A stretch of 12,314 bases of DNA from Clostridiales bacterium (GTDB lineage Bacteria > Bacillota_A > Clostridia > Peptostreptococcales > Anaerovoracaceae), in contig SVCR01000023.1 of NCBI GenBank assembly GCA_015058265.1, positions 1 through 12,314 on the forward strand, given 5' to 3'. Shown here in pieces: positions 6,753-12,314 of the stretch. The first letter of the stretch is position 1. Every line of letters begins with the position of its first letter. A model generated the notes under the pieces. It did not search any database. It had not been told where the DNA came from and saw only the letters and a list, made by a program, of their open reading frames with translations. Made by a program: the position numbers and the translations under genes.

Positions 6753-8026
6753 TAAAAAACATAATTTTCGATATAGGACGTGTTCTCATAGGCTTCGAAT
6801 GGGGGGAGTACATCCGCAGCCTGTTCGATGACGATACGGCCGAGAAGGTAACGGCTGCGATGTGGGGAACGGGCTATTGGAAAGAGCTCGACAGAGCGAC
6901 CTTGACAGAGGAGCAGATCCTGGATCTGTTCTACAGTGCCGGACCGGATCTCAAGGATGAGATCCTCGAGGCTTTTAACAGGGTAGGTGAGTGTGTCAAG
7001 CGCAGAGAATGGGCGATCCCAATGATCGACGATCTGAAAGAACGCGGATACCGGGTACTGTATCTGTCAAACTTCTCGGAACATGTTATGAGCGCGAACA
7101 GAGAAGCGCTTGACTTTGTGTCCCATATGGATGGGGGTATATTCTCATGCGATGTCAAGGTGATCAAGCCGGCAGCAGATATATACCTCAAGCTGATCGA
7201 AAAATATGATCTCAAGCCGGAGGAGTGCATCTTCATCGATGATCATTATGACAATATCGCTATGGCGAAGAAGTGCGGAATGAAGGGTATAGTCTTCAAG
7301 AGCAAAGAGCAGTTTGACGCTGATCTCAATCAAGCATTAGCCAAGGACATGGGGCATGACAGGATATCCGTTCTCTGCTATGGTGATTCCAATACTTACG
7401 GATATGAACCGGCGACAGGCGGCAGATATGCGCCTGAGATCCGGTGGACCACTATCCTGCAGGAGAAGCTTGGCGACCATTATGAAGTTATTCCGGAAGG
7501 GCTTAACGGCAGGACGACTGCATATGACCGCCCGGGAGCAGGCTGGAAGAATGGCATCAGCAGCTTCATCGCCTGCCTCGGAACACATAAACCTGTGGAT
7601 TATCTTGTGATCATGCTGGGGACCAATGACTGTGTGGCCGGGCTCGGGCTGACCGATGAGGCGATAGCAAAAGGCATGGAGAATCTGGTCGTCCTGGCTG
7701 AAGAGGTATCACCTGAACTCCAGGGGTACGTTCCTGAGATCATAGTAACTGTTCCTGCATCGATAAAGTGCGGCTGGGCTGATGATTCTCCTGAATATGC
7801 AGACCTTCGATGTATGATGAGACAATCGCGAGCAATAGAGCCGCTTTATCGCGAGATGGCTGAGCGGCATATGATCCGATTTGCCAGCGGCACAGATGCG
7901 GAGGTCAACATCCACGATTGTACACATCTCACAGAGAATGGGCACAAGCAGATGGCAGATATTATCTATAATGTTCTGACGGAGGATCCGAGAGCATATG
8001 CTTTAGCGCAGAAGCTGGTGCCATAA
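6749..8026 (+). CDS. Fusion of HAD-like phosphatase and SGNH/GDSL esterase
   Basis: A single 425-residue frame carries two enzymes. Residues 1-197 form a HAD subfamily IA domain: FDIGRVL (7-13, nucleophile Asp8, with Gly10 where most HADs have the second Asp, as in the YihX group), YLSN (105-108, Ser107), VIKP (138-141, Lys140) and FIDDHYDN (162-169). Residues 205-425 form an SGNH hydrolase: CYGDSNTYGYEP (210-221, Ser214), EGLNGRTT (250-257), MLGTND (289-294) and HDCTH (389-393, Asp390/His393), close to the arylesterase/acyltransferase group. Both domains keep their key residues, so both may be active. GAGAGGA precedes the start, which overlaps the esterase stop. An internal Met201 sits at the domain border but has no usable ribosome spacing. 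The pair of genes thus supplies two esterases and a phosphatase, perhaps for one acylated, phosphorylated metabolite (inference). Confidence 0.9.
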   Translation: MIKNIIFDIGRVLIGFEWGEYIRSLFDDDTAEKVTAAMWGTGYWKELDRATLTEEQILDLFYSAGPDLKDEILEAFNRVGECVKRREWAIPMIDDLKERGYRVLYLSNFSEHVMSANREALDFVSHMDGGIFSCDVKVIKPAADIYLKLIEKYDLKPEECIFIDDHYDNIAMAKKCGMKGIVFKSKEQFDADLNQALAKDMGHDRISVLCYGDSNTYGYEPATGGRYAPEIRWTTILQEKLGDHYEVIPEGLNGRTTAYDRPGAGWKNGISSFIACLGTHKPVDYLVIMLGTNDCVAGLGLTDEAIAKGMENLVVLAEEVSPELQGYVPEIIVTVPASIKCGWADDSPEYADLRCMMRQSRAIEPLYREMAERHMIRFASGTDAEVNIHDCTHLTENGHKQMADIIYNVLTEDPRAYALAQKLVP

Positions 8027-8194
8027 CCTCCGAATATCTTGCTAACACTGTATCTATCATCAGGATGTGGTCAAGTGAAAATAACGAATTGAAAACTAAG
8101 AAACGCTTCTTCCATTCCTTGCGCTGGATAATTGAAAGAATGAACTGCAGAAAAAGCGACCGGGAATTAATCAAAGCTGAGAAAGGAGTCCATT

Positions 8195-9505
8195 ATGGCT
8201 AAGGTAAAATGTCTGGTATGCGGAGCTGTCTTTGAAGAGGGTGCCGATGCATGTCCTGTATGCAGCGTCGGACCGGAGAACTTCGTTCCATATGCTGAAG
8301 AGAAGGCAGAGTTCAGAAGAGATACAGATGAGAAATTTGTCATCATTGGCGGCGGCCCTGCAGCTAAGAGCGCTGCTGAGGCTATCCGTGAAAGAAACCA
8401 AACAGCAATTATAACCATCGTTACACAGGAATCTTATCTTCCTTATAATAGGCCGATGCTGACCAAGGCTATTGTGAAGGACTATGGCTATAACGGGTTG
8501 GCGATCGAGGGCAATGAATGGTATGAGAAGAACAGAGTATTCTTCATGGCTAATGCAGAAGCTCTGAAGATCGATACCGTTGCTCGTCTTGTGGATGTCA
8601 GGCTTCAGGATGGCAGCAAGGGAGGCGTCAAGTATGACAAACTCATCTACGCACTCGGAGCATACTGCTTCGTTCCGCCTATTCCGGGGCATGATCTGCC
8701 TCATGTGGTGTCTGTCAGAAGCATATCAGATACTGAACGAGTCCGTAAGATAATTCAGGAACGCGGAGCGACTTCGGCTGTTTGCATCGGCGGCGGAGTC
8801 ATGGGCCTGGAGGGCGCATGGGGACTCAAAGAAGGTGGGTTGGATGTCACAGTGCTTGAAACTGCTCCGGGCCTGCTGCCAAGACAGCTTGATGACGATG
8901 CTTCGGCAATGCTTGAGAATATCTGCAATAATGCGGGAGTACATATCGTGACCGGAGTGAAGATCGCTAAGATCACTTCAGATGCGGTAGTACTCGAGGA
9001 CGGAACAGAATATGAGGCTCAGCTGGTCATCATGTCGACAGGTATGAGACCATATACCAGAGTTGCTGAAGACAGCGGCATTGCTGTTGACAAGTGGGTA
9101 GTTGCTGATCCCGGGATGAGAACAAGTGCGCTTAATGTGTTCGCTGCAGGTGACTGCATAACCGTCAACGGACAACCACAGGCATTCTGGGCACAGGCCG
9201 TCGCTACCGGCAGGGTCGCAGGAGCCAATGCTGCCGGCGATGATCTGGAATATGAAAAGCTTGGGAGCTCGCTCGTCATGGAGGTATGTGATACATCAGT
9301 ATTTGCGCTCGGATCCAACGGCAAAGATCCCGACAGGGAGTTCCGTTCTGTTGGCAAGAGGGACGATGAAGCGGGAACATATGAGAAATACTATTTTGCA
9401 GATAATATGTTGGAGGGGGTCATTCTCATTGGCGATATCAGTAAGATGGGCGAGCTGACAGAGAAGATCGCAGAGAAAGCATCGTATAAGGAGATGTTCG
9501 GATAA
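8195..9505 (+). CDS. NADH oxidoreductase with N-terminal rubredoxin-like domain
   Basis: Cytosolic FAD enzyme of 436 residues. An N-terminal iron-binding knuckle CLVCG...CPVC (Cys6, Cys9, Cys20, Cys23) resembles the short rubredoxin domain of rubrerythrins. It is followed by a pyridine-nucleotide-disulfide oxidoreductase fold: FAD site VIIGGGPAAKSA (49-60), YNRPMLTK (84-91), NAD site CIGGGVMGLEGA (197-208) with Glu222 after VTVL favouring NADH, and the second FAD motif VFAAGDC (315-321). The layout matches NADH:rubredoxin reductases and NADH oxidases that feed electrons to oxygen- or peroxide-removing proteins in anaerobes. Here the iron domain is built in, so electrons may pass from NADH via FAD to iron within one chain (inference). 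AAAGGAG lies 6 nt before the ATG. The 168-bp space upstream shows only weak hairpins and no clear promoter or terminator. Confidence 0.9.
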   Translation: MAKVKCLVCGAVFEEGADACPVCSVGPENFVPYAEEKAEFRRDTDEKFVIIGGGPAAKSAAEAIRERNQTAIITIVTQESYLPYNRPMLTKAIVKDYGYNGLAIEGNEWYEKNRVFFMANAEALKIDTVARLVDVRLQDGSKGGVKYDKLIYALGAYCFVPPIPGHDLPHVVSVRSISDTERVRKIIQERGATSAVCIGGGVMGLEGAWGLKEGGLDVTVLETAPGLLPRQLDDDASAMLENICNNAGVHIVTGVKIAKITSDAVVLEDGTEYEAQLVIMSTGMRPYTRVAEDSGIAVDKWVVADPGMRTSALNVFAAGDCITVNGQPQAFWAQAVATGRVAGANAAGDDLEYEKLGSSLVMEVCDTSVFALGSNGKDPDREFRSVGKRDDEAGTYEKYYFADNMLEGVILIGDISKMGELTEKIAEKASYKEMFG

Positions 9506-9597
9506 ACTCCCGGAAGAGAGCTTCGTTTCCGGCTGAATCAGGATTCCTGCTTATATCATTGGAGAGCATATCGGAGATCTGAGTAAGACGTAAAAAA

Positions 9598-9628
9598 ACA
9601 GCGGTTCAATTTCAAATTGAACCGCTGT
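9598..9628. terminator. Convergent terminator, perfect 15-bp hairpin
   Basis: ACAGCGGTTCAATTT (9598-9612) and its exact complement (9614-9628) are separated by a single base. Read on the minus strand it is followed by a run of seven T, so it is a strong terminator for the nitroreductase gene; on the plus strand the tail (AATTT) is weaker but it probably also stops read-through from the rubredoxin reductase. Confidence 0.9.
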
Positions 9629-9645
9629 AATTTCGATCATGAAGC

Positions 9646-10455
9646 CTACAGCTTGCATTTTGCAACGTAGAAGGCTCCGTCCTTGAGCTTGAGATCGCGA
9701 TCTGTGACCGGCTCAAATGACCATTTTGGTGGCTGTGGCCTTGTTGCTGCCATGACTGCATAGAAGTTGAACATTACGATACCATAGTTGAGGAGTCTGT
9801 CTTCTTCAGTGGTCAGGTCATCAGGAAGTCCGATGAGACTGATCTGGTCATCATCTACGATGACCTTGTAAGGCTGTCTGTTCTGGAAAGACTGTGCGTG
9901 AGCGATCGCTCTGAGACCGTCCTCGATATCGCCGTAGAAGAGGTCTGTATCGATATCCTGACCGAAAACTTTGCCGTCAGTCATCTCATCGAGAGATTTC
10001 TTAGGCGCCTTCTTGGCGTCATCATCAGGATTGCGGTATCCGAATGCTATAACGCAGGCAACTTCTTTATCGGTGTCTTCTCCGAGAGCGTCTTTCGCAG
10101 CCTTGGCATCCAGAACTGTCTGCCAGCAAGCTGCAAGACCAAGCTCTGTCATCTTGAGTGTCAGGCCCTGAGCGATATATCCGGCATTCTCCAGATAGTG
10201 ATCAGCAGGATCGGAGTATATGAACATATATGCAGGAGCTTTGATAGCGAATCCGTTGTATCCGACTGCTTCTTTGAGCTTGTCCCATACTGAACCAACA
10301 TAGAACTTGATCTCTGTTTCGATTCCTTCAACCAGTGCGGTACCTTCATCATCGAAGAAATCATAAAGTGCGGTCAGCTTATCATCTTCGACCTTCTTGT
10401 CTGCAAAATTCCTGCAGGAATTCCTCATTTTAACTATATCTTCGTAGTATTCCAT
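9646..10455 (-). CDS. Nitroreductase-family flavoprotein (TM1586-like)
   Basis: Predicted FMN-binding oxidoreductase of 269 residues. The N-terminal helix has the FMN-phosphate motif MRNSCRNF (10-17), and NAGYIAQGLTLKMTELGLAA (90-109) matches the central nitroreductase helices. VIAFGYRNPDDDAKKAPKK (135-153) is the usual strand followed by the product-loop region. A second, degenerate half (about 181-269, starting AIAHAQSFQNRQPYKV) resembles the N-terminal part again, as in single-chain pseudo-dimeric TM1586-type nitroreductases. I choose the ATG at 10455: AAGGAACAGGTG lies upstream and the conserved region starts at once; the open frame runs back to a GTG at 10488 without a ribosome site. The natural electron acceptor is unknown; such proteins can reduce quinones or nitro compounds. 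The gene is rich in Asp and Glu. Confidence 0.85.
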   Translation of the reverse strand: MEYYEDIVKMRNSCRNFADKKVEDDKLTALYDFFDDEGTALVEGIETEIKFYVGSVWDKLKEAVGYNGFAIKAPAYMFIYSDPADHYLENAGYIAQGLTLKMTELGLAACWQTVLDAKAAKDALGEDTDKEVACVIAFGYRNPDDDAKKAPKKSLDEMTDGKVFGQDIDTDLFYGDIEDGLRAIAHAQSFQNRQPYKVIVDDDQISLIGLPDDLTTEEDRLLNYGIVMFNFYAVMAATRPQPPKWSFEPVTDRDLKLKDGAFYVAKCKL

Positions 10456-10512
10456 TGATACACCTGTTCCTTCTTTTACATTCTTCACAGTTAGTTGATT
10501 TATAACGTGTCA

Positions 10513-10542
10513 ATTCTACCACACAGGATAAATAATGTTCAA
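10513..10542 (-). promoter_or_regulatory. Candidate promoter of the nitroreductase gene
   Basis: On the minus strand TTGAAC (10542-10537) and TAGAAT (10518-10513) are 18 bp apart, giving a start near 10506 and a leader of about 50 nt. An alternative -35, TTGACA, lies further in but lacks a matching -10. Confidence 0.5.
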
Positions 10543-10570
10543 TATTGCTGTATAAATGATTGTACCAAAG

Positions 10571-10579
10571 TGCTATAAT
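10571..10579 (+). promoter_or_regulatory. Extended -10 promoter of the yitT-like gene
   Basis: TGCTATAAT: a perfect TATAAT (10574-10579) with the TGn extension, which can work without a good -35; the -35 region at the right distance (TATAAA) is poor. Expected start near 10586, leaving a leader of about 90 nt. Confidence 0.6.
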
Positions 10580-10597
10580 AGTCTCGCTCGCTTTTTC

Positions 10598-10628
10598 CGG
10601 ATCTTGGCACATGTGCCGGTTTGATCCG
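10598..10628 (+). promoter_or_regulatory. Nested palindromic hairpin in the yitT-like leader
   Basis: CGGATC (10598-10603) and GATCCG (10623-10628) flank a perfect 12-bp palindrome GGCACATGTGCC (10606-10617). In RNA this folds as a hairpin inside the leader; in DNA the inner palindrome could be a dimeric repressor site just after the start of transcription. No T-run follows, so it is not a simple terminator. Confidence 0.45.
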
Positions 10629-10678
10629 TTAGAGCAGTTAAGGTAATGGTTTATAGATCGATTCAAACACTTTGATAA

Positions 10679-11611
10679 ATGGCTAAGATTAATAGTAAAG
10701 AGTCCCGGATGAATGCCGGGACAGGTAACAAAAAAGGCGGAGCTAAGGATATAATCAAGAGCGCGCTTATTGTTCTGATATCAGCTTTTTTCGGTGCCGG
10801 CGTTCAGATCTTTGTAATGATCCCGTGCGGCATGACATCAGGCGGACTGCCCGGAGTTGTAAGGCTTATCACACATTTTTTACCATCCTTGAGTTATTCG
10901 GTTATATACTATACTTTTTCCATGGTGATACTGATAATCGCGTATTTGACTATGGGCAAGGCGGAAGTGGGCCGGATCGTTGCTCTCGCTTTTGCGTATC
11001 CGGTGCTGCTGTTCATATTCGAACATATTGATTTTGAACTTCTGGATTCGCCGGACCCATTGCTCGCTTCGCTTCTGATCGGTGTGTGTTACGGTGTTGC
11101 GACAGGAATAGGATATATCGGGGGATTTTCTTCCGGCGGAACAGATACTATTGCCAGGATACTTAAATACAAAGTGTTTAACCATCTGAGAGTAGGGGAT
11201 ATCCAGATGGCGATCGACGTGACCATCATCCTGATTTCGGCTTTCGTATTCAATACAAACGTAGCTTTCTACGCCGTGATCAATGCTGTGGTTGCTGCCA
11301 AGGTAATATCGATGGTGATGCTCGGCGTAAACGGAAGATACGTGCAGTTCGATGTGATATCTTCCAAACCGGAGGAGATCACTCAGTATGTACTGAATGA
11401 GGTCAACAGAGCAGTCACTTCTCACGCGTCCAGAGGTGAGTATACCAAGGCTGAGCGCAGAACACTTACCGTCATATGCACGCCTAATGAGAGCATCAAG
11501 ATCAAGAACTTCATTGCTGAAATAGACCCGAATGCATTTGCCACCGTGATGCCGATCTCCACTGTATGGGGAAAGAGATTCGCTGACATCACTAAAGTAG
11601 ATAATGTATAG
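10679..11611 (+). CDS. YitT-family membrane protein (DUF161 + DUF2179)
   Basis: Inner-membrane protein of 310 residues, normal length for YitT relatives, whose function is not settled. After a basic N-terminus (1-24) come about five or six membrane segments (about 25-48, 71-91, 98-115, 129-150, 180-192, 197-215) with the family hallmark GGFSSGGTDTIAR (148-160). The C-terminal soluble DUF2179 domain (about 220-303) carries GEYTKAERRTLTVI (253-266), EIDPNAFATVMPI (281-293) and VWGKRF (296-301). An in-frame TAA directly precedes the ATG at 10679, so no earlier start is possible; there is no clear ribosome site, so a later start (ATG at 10709, residue 11) remains possible. It has its own extended -10 promoter, a structured leader and a downstream terminator, so it is probably monocistronic. 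Confidence 0.88.
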   Translation: MAKINSKESRMNAGTGNKKGGAKDIIKSALIVLISAFFGAGVQIFVMIPCGMTSGGLPGVVRLITHFLPSLSYSVIYYTFSMVILIIAYLTMGKAEVGRIVALAFAYPVLLFIFEHIDFELLDSPDPLLASLLIGVCYGVATGIGYIGGFSSGGTDTIARILKYKVFNHLRVGDIQMAIDVTIILISAFVFNTNVAFYAVINAVVAAKVISMVMLGVNGRYVQFDVISSKPEEITQYVLNEVNRAVTSHASRGEYTKAERRTLTVICTPNESIKIKNFIAEIDPNAFATVMPISTVWGKRFADITKVDNV

Positions 11612-11624
11612 TGAAACATTTCCG

Positions 11625-11647
11625 GCCGCGAGTGATCGCGGCTTTTT
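11625..11647 (+). terminator. Intrinsic terminator after the yitT-like gene
   Basis: GCCGCGA (11625-11631) and TCGCGGC (11636-11642) form a GC-rich 7-bp stem with loop GTGA, followed by five T. Confidence 0.88.
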
Positions 11648-11673
11648 CATGTAAAAAATATCCAGAGAGGGGG

Positions 11674-11702
11674 TTGACAACGGTCGGACCGTGTATTATT
11701 GT
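11674..11702 (+). promoter_or_regulatory. Promoter of the GntR-ABC operon
   Basis: A perfect -35 TTGACA (11674-11679), a 17-bp spacer and -10-like TATTGT (11697-11702). The spacer itself holds a palindrome, ACGGTC-G-GACCGT (11680-11692), which could be a separate regulator site. The -10 lies inside the operator repeats described next. Confidence 0.7.
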
Positions 11703-11740
11703 ATTAATCAGTTAGTACAATAATACAATGGTACAATAAT
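11692..11740. promoter_or_regulatory. Operator repeats, likely bound by the YtrA-type GntR
   Basis: TGTATTATTGTA (11692-11703) and TACAATAATACA (11716-11727) are exact complements 12 bp apart. Nested within, ATTGTATTA (11699-11707) and TAGTACAAT (11714-11722) form a near-palindrome like known YtrA-subfamily operators (TGTACTA-spacer-TAGTACA). GTACAATAAT occurs twice (11715-11724, 11731-11740) at 16-bp spacing. The repeats overlap the -10 and start site, suggesting autorepression by the adjacent regulator (inference). Confidence 0.65.
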
Positions 11741-11788
11741 TCGGAAAGCAATTCTTTTTCATAAGAGCAAGGAAGTGAGAGTAAACAG

Positions 11789-12160
11789 ATGAAATGGAAT
11801 TTTACTGAAGGGATCCCGATCTATACTCAGATAGTCGATGAGATAACAATGAGGATCGCCGGAGGTTCATACTCACCGGGTGACAAGCTCCCCTCTGTGA
11901 GGGAACTGGCGATAGATGCGGGTGTCAATCCCAATACTATGCAGAAGGCTCTTGCCGAGCTCGAACGTAGAGAGCTTGTGCACTCTGAGCGGACAAGCGG
12001 GAGATATGTCACAGAAGACGAGAATATACTGAGAACACTAAAAGCGGAGCTGTCAAATAAATACTTCGTGGAGTTTGAGGAGAAACTCCGGGGGATCGGA
12101 ATGACAGACAGTGAGATCACTGAAGCGGTAAAAAAATGGCTCAGCGATCTCAACGCATAA
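11789..12160 (+). CDS. GntR-family repressor, YtrA subfamily
   Basis: DNA-binding regulator of 123 residues, the short form without a large effector domain. The winged helix-turn-helix spans about 10-77: IPIYTQIVDEI, GGSYSPGDKLPSVRELA (25-41), VNPNTMQKALAELERRELV (46-64) and the wing SERTSGRYV (66-74). The remaining 45 residues are helical, as in YtrA dimers. Relatives repress a downstream ABC transporter operon and in Bacillus respond to cell-wall-active antibiotics; the signal here is unknown. GGAAGTGAG lies upstream of the ATG. The operator-like repeats at 11692-11740 cover its promoter, and an ABC ATPase follows 15 bp after its stop, exactly the YtrA-YtrB arrangement. Confidence 0.92.
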   Translation: MKWNFTEGIPIYTQIVDEITMRIAGGSYSPGDKLPSVRELAIDAGVNPNTMQKALAELERRELVHSERTSGRYVTEDENILRTLKAELSNKYFVEFEEKLRGIGMTDSEITEAVKKWLSDLNA

Positions 12161-12175
12161 AGGAGGTATCCGGAA

Positions 12176-12314
12176 ATGGCAATAATACAAACAGATCATC
12201 TGAGCAAACACTACGGTGATATCACTGCCCTCGATGATGTTTCGATAAGCATAGATAAAGGCCAGATCGTTGGCCTGCTGGGACCGAATGGCAGCGGCAA
12301 GACAACACTTCTCA
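12176..12314 (+). CDS. ABC transporter ATP-binding protein (5' part only)
   Basis: The first 46 codons of an ATPase running off the window. Visible are the aromatic A-loop region LSKHYG (9-14), the strand [11 protein letters not shown] and the Walker A motif GPNGSGKTT (36-44). AGGAGGT (12161-12167) is 8 nt before the ATG. Placed directly after a YtrA-type regulator, it is most likely the nucleotide-binding subunit of an export-type ABC system, with the permease expected beyond the window. Signature and Walker B motifs are outside the window. Confidence 0.93.
   Translation, partial: MAIIQTDHLSKHYGDITALDDVSISIDKGQIVGLLGPNGSGKTTLL

Noticed and set aside
6749..8026. HAD-SGNH protein as two genes with an internal start at Met201
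   Set aside because: The frame is continuous and AAGGA is only about 1 nt from that ATG, so separate initiation is unlikely.
8027..8194. Search for a promoter, terminator or RNA element between the fusion gene and the rubredoxin reductase
   Set aside because: Only a weak AAGAA/TTCTT hairpin near 8100 and poor -10-like matches are visible; not enough to annotate.
10646..10675. Nine-codon upstream ORF before the yitT-like gene
   Set aside because: AAGGT lies only 1-2 nt before its ATG, too close for initiation, and so short a frame is expected by chance; mentioned only in the leader finding.
10880..11680. 266-codon minus-strand open frame opposite the yitT-like gene
   Set aside because: Antisense to an evident YitT-family membrane protein and crossing its terminator; no recognisable motif.
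1..12314. CRISPR array, tRNA, rRNA, prophage or toxin-antitoxin genes
   Set aside because: No spaced direct repeats, cloverleaf or rRNA-like stretches, or matching protein motifs were seen on either strand by eye.

Overview
This window reads as an ordinary, gene-dense stretch of chromosome from an anaerobic, moderate-GC Firmicute, most likely a member of the Clostridia. Supporting signs are strong AGGAGG-type ribosome binding sites, a rubredoxin-domain NADH reductase typical of anaerobes, a YitT-family membrane protein, a YtrA-type GntR regulator with an ABC transporter, and a YhdT/PanF pair. I see no phage, CRISPR, intact insertion sequence, tRNA or rRNA. The organism assignment is inference from gene content only.

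Layout. Positions 2-58 hold the likely tail of an unidentified gene. At 250-1362 is a stand-alone glyceraldehyde-3-phosphate dehydrogenase (gap) whose coenzyme-binding residues look NADP-type rather than NAD-type, followed by a long perfect hairpin (1412-1458). On the minus strand come the C-terminal remnant of a LysR regulator (about 1500-1866) and an intact THEP1-like nucleoside-triphosphatase (1840-2427) whose 3' end runs into that remnant. A palindrome (2487-2513), made of two outward-facing extended -10 elements, separates the NTPase from an EamA/DMT permease (2541-3437).

Next is a 340-bp gap with a strong promoter, a 25-codon small ORF with a good ribosome binding site, and two tandem terminators. 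It lies upstream of a YhdT-like small membrane protein and a PanF-type sodium/pantothenate symporter (3778-5590) and looks like an attenuation leader. After another terminator, a translationally coupled pair encodes an HSL-type esterase (5724-6752) and an unusual fusion of a HAD-like phosphatase with an SGNH esterase (6749-8026). A rubredoxin-domain NADH oxidoreductase (8195-9505) converges on a nitroreductase-like flavoprotein (9646-10455, minus), with a perfect 15-bp hairpin between them. A YitT-family membrane protein (10679-11611) with a structured leader follows. The window ends in the start of an operon: a YtrA-type GntR repressor (11789-12160), whose promoter carries palindromic operator-like sequences, and an ABC transporter ATPase cut by the window edge.

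The genes do not form one pathway; each transcription unit is small and bounded by its own promoter or terminator. The points most worth a second look are the coenzyme-site changes in GAPDH, the leader before the yhdT-panF pair, the HAD-SGNH fusion, the LysR/NTPase junction and the dual-palindrome GntR promoter.
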